From a virus: 21,067 bases of DNA. The notes below the pieces were generated by a model. That model saw only the letters and a program-made list of their open reading frames with translations, was not told where the DNA came from and ran no database searches. The stretch lies in the IMG/VR virus record IMGVR_UViG_3300028423_000472, positions 1 to 21,067 of that record. The stretch is one strand, 5' to 3'. How positions within the stretch are numbered: the stretch's first letter is position 1; every line of letters starts with the position of its first letter. This document shows, in pieces, positions 12,794 through 20,353 of the stretch. The position numbers and the translations under genes are program-made.

Positions 12794-13881
12794 TCTTCAG
12801 TGTGCTCCTCAGTAAATTCTTCATCAGTTACATCTTCGTCAATAACTTCGTCGGTATTTACCAAAGGTTTTGTTTTTTCTTCGAATTCGCGCATAATCAT
12901 ATCTAAGCGTTCACCGGTCCACTGCTTTCTGTAATTGAGATGCTCTTCACCATTTACGTCAGTGTATTTTAAACGGTTACCCTGCTTTACTAGTAGATCC
13001 TTCTTTTCAAAAAGTTCTACTAGACCACTGTAGGGATTCATTCCAGTTTCGTAGGGAATTTTAACCTGTACACCTTCAAATGGCTTTGAATAACGAGTCT
13101 TCATTACTTTACAACCGGCACGAATACCCATAACATCTGAAATCTTATTACCGTCTTCGTCTTCTTTTAACTTTAGCTTTTTCATTGCAACTACAATACT
13201 AGAAGCGTAGATAAAGCCTTGCCCGCCTGATATCTTATCATCAGGATCAAACATGTCTTGACTTGCATATGTGTGATTAGTGCAAACTAATCCCACGTTG
13301 TGAGTACCGATCATGTTTACTGTGTTGCGAACTAATGCTGTGAGTGCCTTGGGCTTACGGCCCATGTCACCTTTCATATCACCTTTATTGAACTGATCAA
13401 CATCGGTAGGCGTAAGCAGCATACCGAGACTGTCAACTACAAATAAAACTTTGGGACGATCTTCTTCAGCCATTGATTTGTAATCATCCATGAACGTTGA
13501 AATAGTTTTAGCAACGTCGTCAATCATACTCATATTAAGTTTTAGCAGTTTGTCTTCTGCTGTGTCAACGCCCAGTGCTTGCAACCAGGATTCGTCAAGT
13601 GCGTTTTCACTATCAATTAGCACAACAAAGATGCCTTGTTCCTGTGCGTTTTTAACAATATTACCCGAACAGAAATAGCTTTTACCTGCACCTGATTCGC
13701 CTGCAAATACAGTTACCTTTCCAAGCGGAACACCTTTGTTGAAGTCGCCTGAAATAAGATAATTCAGTGCGTATGAACCAGTGCCGACCCAATCTGTAGG
13801 ATCATTAAAACCTGCACTCATACCTTTAATACTCTTAGTTAGATCCTTGCGGAACTTACTAACATCAAATGATTTAGTCAT
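12790..13881 (-). CDS. uvsX: UvsX, RecA-like recombinase
   Basis: This 363-residue protein is a RecA-family ATPase. Walker A is GESGAGKSYF at 61-70 in VPLGKVTVFAGESGAGKS, and Walker B is VLFVVDSLGML at about 144-154. VGLVCTNHTYASQDM carries the strand before loop 2, and SGGQGFIYASSIVVAMKK follows. The C-terminal tail is very acidic, as in T4 UvsX. It forms filaments on ssDNA and drives strand exchange for recombination-dependent replication, with UvsY and gp32 as partners, all encoded here. The ATG at 13881 has a GGAG Shine-Dalgarno 6 nt upstream. A hairpin lies in the gap after gp32. Confidence 0.95.
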   Translation of the reverse strand: MTKSFDVSKFRKDLTKSIKGMSAGFNDPTDWVGTGSYALNYLISGDFNKGVPLGKVTVFAGESGAGKSYFCSGNIVKNAQEQGIFVVLIDSENALDESWLQALGVDTAEDKLLKLNMSMIDDVAKTISTFMDDYKSMAEEDRPKVLFVVDSLGMLLTPTDVDQFNKGDMKGDMGRKPKALTALVRNTVNMIGTHNVGLVCTNHTYASQDMFDPDDKISGGQGFIYASSIVVAMKKLKLKEDEDGNKISDVMGIRAGCKVMKTRYSKPFEGVQVKIPYETGMNPYSGLVELFEKKDLLVKQGNRLKYTDVNGEEHLNYRKQWTGERLDMIMREFEEKTKPLVNTDEVIDEDVTDEEFTEEHTEE

Positions 13882-13908
13882 TGTGTCTCCTTTTTCTATG
13901 ACAAGAGT

Positions 13909-13934
13909 AGATTGCGGATATAGACCCGCAATCT
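13909..13934 (-). terminator. Hairpin between gp32 and uvsX (terminator or processing element)
   Basis: A perfect 9-bp stem with an 8-nt loop: AGATTGCGG and CCGCAATCT in minus-strand sense. It starts 15 nt after the gp32 stop. On the minus strand no T-run follows; on the plus strand the stem is followed by ATTTTT, like a terminator for rightward transcripts. It closely resembles the hairpin before gp32. Confidence 0.55.
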
Positions 13935-13948
13935 ATTTTTAATCAATA

Positions 13949-14851
13949 TTACTGATTTTGTCTTGAACGAATCATTGCAAGAATGTCCTGTGCGCCGCCT
14001 GTGTCAGCTGGTGCAGCAGCTTTTTCTTCTGCAGGTGCAGAAGCTGTTTCTTCTTGCTTAGGCTCTTGCCAGCCACTGTCATTGTTAGACGATGTGTCAT
14101 TTGCAGAACTTTGACTGGTTGCAGTTGCCTGTGGGCTTGCTGCTTTTGTTGGATCACCAGTACGAGCTGCCATTCCTGCTGGACGGAAATACTGACTCCA
14201 ACGATCAGGATCATATGGCTCGCCGTCAACTGACGCTTCAAACATTTCCTGCATTACCTTTTGTTCAACATCACCTGGCTTCTTAGGAAGGAAGTCATGT
14301 AGACTAAACAGTCCGTGTGTATTAATTGCTGACATTTCTTGATCCGAAAGGGGACGCTCACGACGTGCCCAGTTAGATGTTGAATAATCAGCATAACCAC
14401 CTTTTGAAGTTTTGTTAAGACGGAAGTCAATACCTGTTGTGTAATCAGTAGGCAGTTCTTCCATGTCAGGATCAAGCAAGCTGCTTTTAATGATTTGGAA
14501 AATCTGAGGACCAATAATAAAGCGTCTAATTGGATTTTCTGGCTGTGAATCTTCTTTCAAAGGATCATCAGTTACAAAGCCTTGCATAATATATGAACGC
14601 TTTTTCCAATACTTACGACCCATGTCTTCGAGACTTGAATCCTTAAACCACCCACGTACTTCGTTTAGAATGTTACAGGTTTCGCCGTACATTTCCATGC
14701 AGGGTATCTGTACCTGTACAGGACGCGAATCTGTTTCGCCTTTGACACCTGCAAATGGCAGTTTAATCATAAGGCGTTCTGCCCAGAAAAAGTCATTGGT
14801 GTCGTCGCCATCTGGCACAAACCGCAGTGTTGCTGTTTGTCCTTCTTGCAT
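13949..14851 (-). CDS. 32: gp32-like single-stranded DNA-binding protein (5' end uncertain)
   Basis: The product matches the layout of T4-like gp32. An OB-fold core opens with TATLRFVPDGDDTNDFFWAE, continues through VQIPCMEMYGETCNILNEV (two Cys; a full zinc cluster is not obvious) and RRFIIGPQIFQIIKSSLLDP, and is followed by the segment GIDFRLNKTSKGG. The C-terminal tail is long and rich in Ala, Ser, Gln and Glu, the flexible protein-contact tail. It coats ssDNA in replication and recombination. Position beside uvsX supports this. The first ATG (14851) lies inside what should be the OB fold, and the frame continues upstream for 31 codons without any ATG, GTG or TTG. The protein as called would lack the N-terminal region needed for cooperative binding, so the true start is elsewhere, non-standard or lost. 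Confidence 0.82.
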   Translation of the reverse strand: MQEGQTATLRFVPDGDDTNDFFWAERLMIKLPFAGVKGETDSRPVQVQIPCMEMYGETCNILNEVRGWFKDSSLEDMGRKYWKKRSYIMQGFVTDDPLKEDSQPENPIRRFIIGPQIFQIIKSSLLDPDMEELPTDYTTGIDFRLNKTSKGGYADYSTSNWARRERPLSDQEMSAINTHGLFSLHDFLPKKPGDVEQKVMQEMFEASVDGEPYDPDRWSQYFRPAGMAARTGDPTKAASPQATATSQSSANDTSSNNDSGWQEPKQEETASAPAEEKAAAPADTGGAQDILAMIRSRQNQ

Positions 14852-14944
14852 ATTCCAAAATGGGTAAATTGCGTTATCGCCCGGTGCGTTATTTCCACCT
14901 GTGCGATTTTCTTGTTCTTTGAGCTTTGCTCTGATTTCTAAGAG
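14852..14944 (-). other. 32: In-frame 5' extension of gp32 without a start codon
   Basis: Thirty-one sense codons directly upstream of and in frame with the first gp32 ATG, bounded by a TAA at 14947-14945. They encode LLEIRAKLKEQENRTGG, then NNAPGDNAIYPFWN, which looks like genuine gp32 N-terminal sequence (helical basic start, Gly-rich linker, first OB strand). No ATG, GTG or TTG is present and no Shine-Dalgarno is visible. Confidence 0.65.
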
Positions 14945-14968
14945 TTAGCGGATTAAATACCCGCTAAC
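14944..14968 (-). terminator. Hairpin at the end of the 924-residue gene, upstream of gp32
   Basis: A perfect 8-bp stem, GTTAGCGG and CCGCTAAC (minus-strand sense), with a 9-nt loop that contains the TAA stop of the upstream gene. TCTT follows. Its core, GCGGGT...ATCCGC, and the tail are like those of the hairpin after gp32, so the two are probably the same kind of element: terminator, processing site or 3'-end stabiliser. Confidence 0.5.
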
Positions 14969-17727
14969 CTTGAGATGTCGTTTAACTCGTAATCGTCTTC
15001 TTGTATATCAGGTTCTCTGTAGCCCATTACTTCTGATACTCTTTCATTGATACGCTCAATGAATGCCTTTGCGGGTTCTATGAACTCTTCGCCATAGTCC
15101 TTTTCAATCATAGTTAATACTGCGGTTTCGCCTTTGGGAAATTGACCTGTGGTATAATCAAAATACGAAAGAATAAATTCTGATATCGGTGTCTGCTGTT
15201 CTTTTTCCAGTGTGATTTCATCACCGTCTGGACCTTGAACTTTGTCGCCTTTTTTCTTGCCGTTCATTTTTGCTTGGCGAACAGCATTAGCATATGCATT
15301 GCCTTCTTCTTGATTAGACTGCATTAGTTCCCATAAACTAGTTGCAATATTATTAGCATTACGACGATCAGTATCTCTCTGTGCAGATTTGTTTTGTCTA
15401 ATTAGATTTTTAACTTCTTCACTGTTTGTCATTTGATACAAGTCAATTAGTGCCGACTCAACCTGCTGAGCAAAAATACGATGTTCTTGATCATCAGAAC
15501 TTTGTTCAATGCCTTTGGCCATTTTACGGATTTTACCCATTAATTCCATTGCTGAGTTATTGGCATCTTGTTCAGTACTTTCAAATTCTCTGCCTTTGTC
15601 TTGACTAAACGATTTTTCTTTGTCAACACGAACTTGAGTTTCGCCAAATTTTGATACTACTTCTTCACTGTTTAACCAGTTGCGGAACTTTCTATACTGT
15701 GCTTGATCCATGACAAACTGATTTAGATTAGGTCTAAACGAGTTCATTATCTGCGGTGCGCTTTTTCTTAAGAAACTCATTAGTCTGTTGTTGTCTATGC
15801 TAAAATACTTTGTAGTCTCTGATTCAGCATCCTTGTAATTTTTCATTGCTGATTTTGCATGGCCTTTTGGTAAACGCTTTTTGCCTGAACCTTTTTCTCT
15901 TTTCTTAGTTGGATCTTGGTCTTTATATTGCACAGTAATGCCTTGCTGTTTGCCAAACTTTTCTAACACATCCAGTGCTTCGTCAAAGTGATCATACTTT
16001 TTAGACAACATTGGATTATCTACAAATACTGTGATATCTTTTGCACCTACAAATACTTTGTCATTCTTAACATCTTTTACTGCTTTTATAATGTCTTCTT
16101 TTGTAGTCAGCTTCATATACTTCCTTGAAGCCGAATCCATTTTTAGTTCTGCTGGAGAGTTGGCAAAGCCAGCAAATGCTGTGAGATAAGAATCACCCGA
16201 AGGAGTTTCACGATCTCTAAAACGCATGTACACTGTGCCTACTTCTGCTTCGTCTATTTCGTCTTCAGACTCGCCTACCTTTACGCAGTTGTCTACACGC
16301 TTGCCGCCCTTCATCTTAGTGCCTTGTCTGCGGTAGCCTTTCCAACATGCTTTGCCGTCTAGGCCTTTTTGCTTTTCTGCTTCTGTAAATGTACGCCAGC
16401 TTGGGTTGCCACAGTCTTTACAAACATCTGCAAACTGACCCATTGTATCTTCAAATGCCTGTTCCAGTTCAAACTCTTCTTTGGTTTGCTTTTCTGCTTT
16501 GCTATACTTGTCTCTAAGACGTCCTAGTTCTTCTTGCGATGCACCGTTACGTCCTGCTTGTGCAGCTTTTTTCATATATTCTTTGCCGTGCTTCTTTACA
16601 CCTGTGTGATACTGCAATCCACTTTCGTCCAGGTCGTCGCTCTCTGGCACACAGTTAGGAACTTCTTTACCGTTCTTCTTCTTCATGCCAACCTGCTTGT
16701 AGTTTTTCCAACATGGATCGTCGTCTTCATCAATGAGATCCTCTGGACCCAATTCTTTGGCACGAGTAGCTTCGCCTACCAGTCTATAGATATAAGGAAA
16801 TACGTCTTTGAGTTCTTCATTGAATTGACGAATAGTAAGTTGATCTACCCAGTTTTCTTTTACGTCGTCTGGTACATCTTCAAACACAGGAGTTTCATAC
16901 GAATCTATTGCTTCTTGATACTTGCTGCGATTTTGTAAACCGTTGATTGTTTTTCTAATGGTATCTACACGCTCTTTTACTACATCCATATAACCAGCTA
17001 GGCTTTCTGCCATTACGTTTGAACGGCCTACATAGTTTTTGAACTTGCGCAGCTTCCACATTTCTTCACTCAGTGTTGTAATGTGTGAACCGAAACTATC
17101 ATATGGCTTTCCGCCTTCTGCTACGTGACGAGCCATTGCTCTAGCACCGCTGAGATGACGATATGGATATTTGAATCTCTCACCTTCTGTGCTTTCGATG
17201 TAGATAGAACCGATATTTCTTGTTCTTGCTGCGGGAATTTCTTGGTTGATATTTTCGTTGTGTTTAATAACGATTCTAGCACCGTCTACGTTTTGATAAC
17301 TTACACGACCTGTCCCGTATAGTTTTGATTCGTTCATTGTTTCGTCTCCAGAGCGATTGGCTGCTAAAAATTTATAATCTCTTTTTGTTAGATTTGATTT
17401 TGTAATATCTCTTACATCAAAGTTTAATAGACGCTTTTTGGAAAACTTTCTCAGTTCTTTAAGAAAATTGTACCATTCTTTTTGAGTTAATTTATCTTCA
17501 TTTTGAATAAAATCTCGTGAATAAATTACCGAAAGTCCTTCGTCTTCAGATATGCTAACACTGACTTTGCCTAGTTTTCTTTCACCTGATTTGTAATCAA
17601 AATCAAAGAAACGAGCTTCTGTTGGCTCGTTGGTTACGTTTCCTTCTTCGTCGCCAATGGTTACATTAGGAAAACGTCCCCTGATTTTTTGAAATAAATC
17701 TTCGCCTATTCTACTTAAATCTTTCAT
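14953..17727 (-). CDS. Large phage protein with two CW-motif repeats, probably virion-related
   Basis: This 924-residue, highly charged, mostly helical protein has no recognised enzyme motif. It carries two related segments: DPCWKNYKQVGMKKKNGKEV at about 337-356 ending in NCV, and KACWKGYRRQGTKMKGGKRV at about 459-478 also ending in NCV. A CxxC pair (CKDCG, 436-440) lies just before the second. The C-terminus ends LNDISRLAGI. Similar CWxxY...NCV segments recur, as I recall, in large proteins of T4-like marine phages, where a structural or scaffold role is usually assumed. It lies directly after terL with 10 nt between the genes, which supports a packaging or virion role. The ATG at 17727 has no Shine-Dalgarno but is preceded by AATAAATA. 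Confidence 0.72.
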   Translation of the reverse strand: MKDLSRIGEDLFQKIRGRFPNVTIGDEEGNVTNEPTEARFFDFDYKSGERKLGKVSVSISEDEGLSVIYSRDFIQNEDKLTQKEWYNFLKELRKFSKKRLLNFDVRDITKSNLTKRDYKFLAANRSGDETMNESKLYGTGRVSYQNVDGARIVIKHNENINQEIPAARTRNIGSIYIESTEGERFKYPYRHLSGARAMARHVAEGGKPYDSFGSHITTLSEEMWKLRKFKNYVGRSNVMAESLAGYMDVVKERVDTIRKTINGLQNRSKYQEAIDSYETPVFEDVPDDVKENWVDQLTIRQFNEELKDVFPYIYRLVGEATRAKELGPEDLIDEDDDPCWKNYKQVGMKKKNGKEVPNCVPESDDLDESGLQYHTGVKKHGKEYMKKAAQAGRNGASQEELGRLRDKYSKAEKQTKEEFELEQAFEDTMGQFADVCKDCGNPSWRTFTEAEKQKGLDGKACWKGYRRQGTKMKGGKRVDNCVKVGESEDEIDEAEVGTVYMRFRDRETPSGDSYLTAFAGFANSPAELKMDSASRKYMKLTTKEDIIKAVKDVKNDKVFVGAKDITVFVDNPMLSKKYDHFDEALDVLEKFGKQQGITVQYKDQDPTKKREKGSGKKRLPKGHAKSAMKNYKDAESETTKYFSIDNNRLMSFLRKSAPQIMNSFRPNLNQFVMDQAQYRKFRNWLNSEEVVSKFGETQVRVDKEKSFSQDKGREFESTEQDANNSAMELMGKIRKMAKGIEQSSDDQEHRIFAQQVESALIDLYQMTNSEEVKNLIRQNKSAQRDTDRRNANNIATSLWELMQSNQEEGNAYANAVRQAKMNGKKKGDKVQGPDGDEITLEKEQQTPISEFILSYFDYTTGQFPKGETAVLTMIEKDYGEEFIEPAKAFIERINERVSEVMGYREPDIQEDDYELNDISRLAGI

Positions 17728-17731
17728 ATTG

Positions 17732-17739
17732 TATTTATT
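17732..17739 (-). promoter_or_regulatory. Weak late-promoter-like sequence before the 924-residue gene
   Basis: AATAAATA followed by C on the minus strand matches TATAAATA at 7 of 8 positions, 4 nt before an ATG that has no Shine-Dalgarno. It overlaps the terL stop. In AT-rich DNA such a match is not rare. Confidence 0.3.
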
Positions 17740-20305
17740 AAATTGAACTGCTTATAAAGATAGGCATAGGCTGTTCATAATCATCCTCTTGTTCTATTTG
17801 CGTAAATGTGTCGTATACTCTAGGATCCCAGTCTTTTAACACTGTCATCATTCTCAAAGCCAACAGTGTTGCTGAAACCAAATCGTCTGTTGCTCCTACC
17901 TTTGCTTCGAAACTGCTGCCTGTGGCAATAAACCCTTTGAGTTCAGATACCAATGGTTTTGATCGTATGGTAATTTTATCATTTTCTATCATGGTTTTTA
18001 ATCTACTACAGGCTGTGATTTTACTGCCGTGAGTAGTGTTAAATCCTCTTCTAAACTTTCTTACGTGTCCTTTTCTAATAGGCTCACTTACAAAAAGTCC
18101 TGGTATATTTTCTTCACCAAAGTCTTGGATAACAATAAGTGCAGCTTCACCGATCCCATTGTTTTCTACGCTCCAGTAAATACTTTGTGGATTTTTTGTC
18201 TGTTCAGCTATGTAATTGCAGATATCTCTTAATACTCGTATCTGCCCTGGTATTGCAGTTGTATTGTGTTGCCATTCTGCTACCTGTTCATACGAAGGCA
18301 ATTCATAAACTTCTATAGCAGCATGATCACCACCTGTGCCCATTGAAGGATCCAGTGCTACTACATATGAATATTTTGAACTGGGCTTTTTGTACCAGCG
18401 TGTTTGACCCATGTTTAGCAAAGGCGACTCGCCTTCCATTACTGCTAATTTAAGACTACTAATCAGTGTCTCGTCGAATACTAGGAATTCACAGCCGTAT
18501 TCACGACGAAACTTTTCTTCTCCGATTCGACCAATCTCAGCTTTTTGCCATTCTTCGTCCCTGTCCGGATGTTCGTCCCAAGTAGCTCTGAATCCATGGA
18601 AGCCGTTACGACCTACATCTTGTTCGTTACCATGTTCATCAAATTTGTCTTCTGCTTGCTTCCAAATTGTCGCAAATGTGTCTTCGTCTGAGTTAGGTGT
18701 AGAAGTAAGAATTGCTCTACCACCTGTTGCCAGTGTAGGCGAAATGGAAGTCCAGAACTCTTCTGCAATGTTAGGTTGTACGAATGCAAATTCGTCTGCA
18801 TATAAAAGAGATATTGACATACCACGTCCAGTGTTGCCTGTTGTAGTTTGGCTTACAATTCTGCTGCCGTTTTCAAATTCAATTGAACCTTTGTTGTACG
18901 AAGTAACACCTGCTCGAATAAAGTCAGGACACATTTCGTATACATAGCGTATACGCTGCATGATTTCCTGTGCACCTGTATACTTGTGTGCAGCAATAAG
19001 AATAGTTTGATCCGGATGAAACATTGCATACCAAGCAAGATAGATAGCAGCACAGGTTGTATTGTGTGTTGGAATCATAGACTTTCCGCAAAGAAACAAA
19101 TGTTCATCATTATCTACTTGAATACACCTAACTGGCACTGATTCTACTTCTGTAATATCAGTAATATAATGCCGAGTATTTTTTTGATGACCTTTGCAGT
19201 TATCTTGATATTGTGCTTTTCGTGATAACTTAAATACTTTATATTTTGTTGTTGCAAACCCAATGGTGTAATATTTTTGTCCGTTAATGACCTTGTAATT
19301 ACATCTATTTTTAATACCTAGCGATGATAGTAATTCTCTAACTTGTTCTACTAATTTATATTTTTTTTGATAAAATTCGCATCTTCCGCTTCTTTTATCA
19401 ATAGAACCGTCTGTATCCATTAATCCCTGCAATAACTCTAATCTTTGGTTTACTGATCCTCTTAGATAAATTTCAGGAATATGTTTATTTTTTAAAAGAT
19501 TATTTTTGTTTAACTTTGTTTTTAAACCATAAATAGTTCGATTTTCACTATTTATACTGGCTCCGTTAGGAAATGCTTTTGATATTTCAAAGCCTCGATT
19601 AATGATTTCATTAATTATTTCTTTATTATCTATTATAGATTGTGTATATCTTGCGCCTGCACTTTCGCCGTCGCCTAGCCACAATCCTAAAACATAAGGA
19701 TCAATAGGTAATTCAACATCTTGTGTTTTTATTTCTTCGGCAGCTTGAATATAAACACAGGTATTTTTAGATTCTATGTATTCTTTTATTTCCTCTGTTG
19801 TTTTAGTCTTAACACCAGTGCGCCAAAATCTCGAGTTAACATTCCACAAGTGTTCTGCATCTGCTATTATAGTTTCACTGTTGTCGAATGTAACTTTATA
19901 GCACTTGTGATTGTGCATTACATCTGTTGCAAAGGTAACAGTTGTTTCATTACCGTCGGGACCTAAGATTTTGTCACCTACTTGAATATCTCCCATAGTA
20001 GTCCAACTAGTTTTAGTAGGAATAGGAGTATCAAGAGCCAAGGCCTTTCCTGTCTGTCTTGGCATCATGTTTATATTAAATCGATGGTTATGGTAACTGT
20101 ACATCAACCGTTCTTGATATTCGTAAGGTTCGAACAGCAGTTTGCCTTTTACAGGATGTTGAATATAAGCAAAGTTTTTAGCAAAATGTAAATACCCGTC
20201 ATCAGGATTCATGCACTTTACCAGATCCTCTACCTGCTGCTCAGTATATGTTTCCTGTTGGTTTGCCTTTTTAATTAAGACGCCATCTAGTGATTTTGTT
20301 GACAT
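17738..20305 (-). CDS. terL: Terminase large subunit (gp17-like) with an in-frame intein
   Basis: This 855-residue precursor would be about 527 residues after removal of the intein (residues 88-415). The exteins have the gp17 layout. Walker A is RQTGK|TT, split by the intein after Lys87; Walker B is LLYADEF at 500-506; the coupling motif is LTSTPN at 533-538. The RNase H-like nuclease has Asp652 in VVALDPSMGTGGD, Glu714 in VENNG, and a later Asp in GATDDLVSATLLAL. This motor cuts concatemeric DNA and pumps it into the prohead. Until the intein splices, the P-loop is broken and the motor cannot bind ATP. A hairpin terminator separates it from the upstream gene. Only a weak Shine-Dalgarno (GGTAAG) precedes the ATG at 20305. 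Confidence 0.95.
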   Translation of the reverse strand: MSTKSLDGVLIKKANQQETYTEQQVEDLVKCMNPDDGYLHFAKNFAYIQHPVKGKLLFEPYEYQERLMYSYHNHRFNINMMPRQTGKALALDTPIPTKTSWTTMGDIQVGDKILGPDGNETTVTFATDVMHNHKCYKVTFDNSETIIADAEHLWNVNSRFWRTGVKTKTTEEIKEYIESKNTCVYIQAAEEIKTQDVELPIDPYVLGLWLGDGESAGARYTQSIIDNKEIINEIINRGFEISKAFPNGASINSENRTIYGLKTKLNKNNLLKNKHIPEIYLRGSVNQRLELLQGLMDTDGSIDKRSGRCEFYQKKYKLVEQVRELLSSLGIKNRCNYKVINGQKYYTIGFATTKYKVFKLSRKAQYQDNCKGHQKNTRHYITDITEVESVPVRCIQVDNDEHLFLCGKSMIPTHNTTCAAIYLAWYAMFHPDQTILIAAHKYTGAQEIMQRIRYVYEMCPDFIRAGVTSYNKGSIEFENGSRIVSQTTTGNTGRGMSISLLYADEFAFVQPNIAEEFWTSISPTLATGGRAILTSTPNSDEDTFATIWKQAEDKFDEHGNEQDVGRNGFHGFRATWDEHPDRDEEWQKAEIGRIGEEKFRREYGCEFLVFDETLISSLKLAVMEGESPLLNMGQTRWYKKPSSKYSYVVALDPSMGTGGDHAAIEVYELPSYEQVAEWQHNTTAIPGQIRVLRDICNYIAEQTKNPQSIYWSVENNGIGEAALIVIQDFGEENIPGLFVSEPIRKGHVRKFRRGFNTTHGSKITACSRLKTMIENDKITIRSKPLVSELKGFIATGSSFEAKVGATDDLVSATLLALRMMTVLKDWDPRVYDTFTQIEQEDDYEQPMPIFISSSI
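19061..20044 (-). mobile_element. Class 3 intein with LAGLIDADG endonuclease in TerL
   Basis: The 328-residue insert runs from Ala88 to Asn415 of the precursor, with Thr as +1. Position 1 is Ala, not Cys or Ser, so the usual first nucleophile is absent. The class 3 triad is present: Trp154 in block B (EHLW), Cys394 in block F (VRCIQVD) and Thr413 in block G (PTHN). In class 3 inteins (Tori and Perler) the block F Cys makes the first attack. Two dodecapeptide motifs, VLGLWLGDGE (205-214) and LLQGLMDTDGS (291-301), show a LAGLIDADG homing endonuclease. It sits in the P-loop, a usual intein site. No frameshift or stop is present, so it is probably functional. Confidence 0.9.
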
Positions 20306-20323
20306 ACAGTTACTTACCAGAAT

Positions 20324-20347
20324 AATAGGGCTCTTTAGAGCCCTATT
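20324..20347 (-). terminator. Hairpin terminator upstream of terL
   Basis: A perfect 10-bp stem, AATAGGGCTC and GAGCCCTATT, with a 4-nt loop, lies between the stop of the 219-plus-residue gene and the terL start. Only a short T-rich tail follows on the minus strand (ATTATTCTGG), so termination may be partial and terL may be transcribed by read-through. It is the only clear structure in this 48-nt gap. Confidence 0.65.
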
Positions 20348-20353
20348 GAAATA

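Noticed and set aside
13909-13940. Terminator for leftward gp32 transcripts with a T-run
   Set aside because: The T-run (ATTTTT) is on the plus-strand side only, where no rightward gene ends, so the classical reading does not fit; it is kept as a hairpin of uncertain role.
16534-16938. 134-codon open frame on the plus strand
   Set aside because: It lies opposite the 924-residue gene, encodes a Cys/Phe-rich low-complexity product and has no Shine-Dalgarno. It is an antisense shadow, as are the other plus-strand frames opposite terL, gp32 and uvsX.
18411-18947. 178-codon plus-strand open frame opposite terL
   Set aside because: It mirrors the conserved terminase domain; the product is Ser/Pro-rich without motifs, so it is a shadow of terL codon use.
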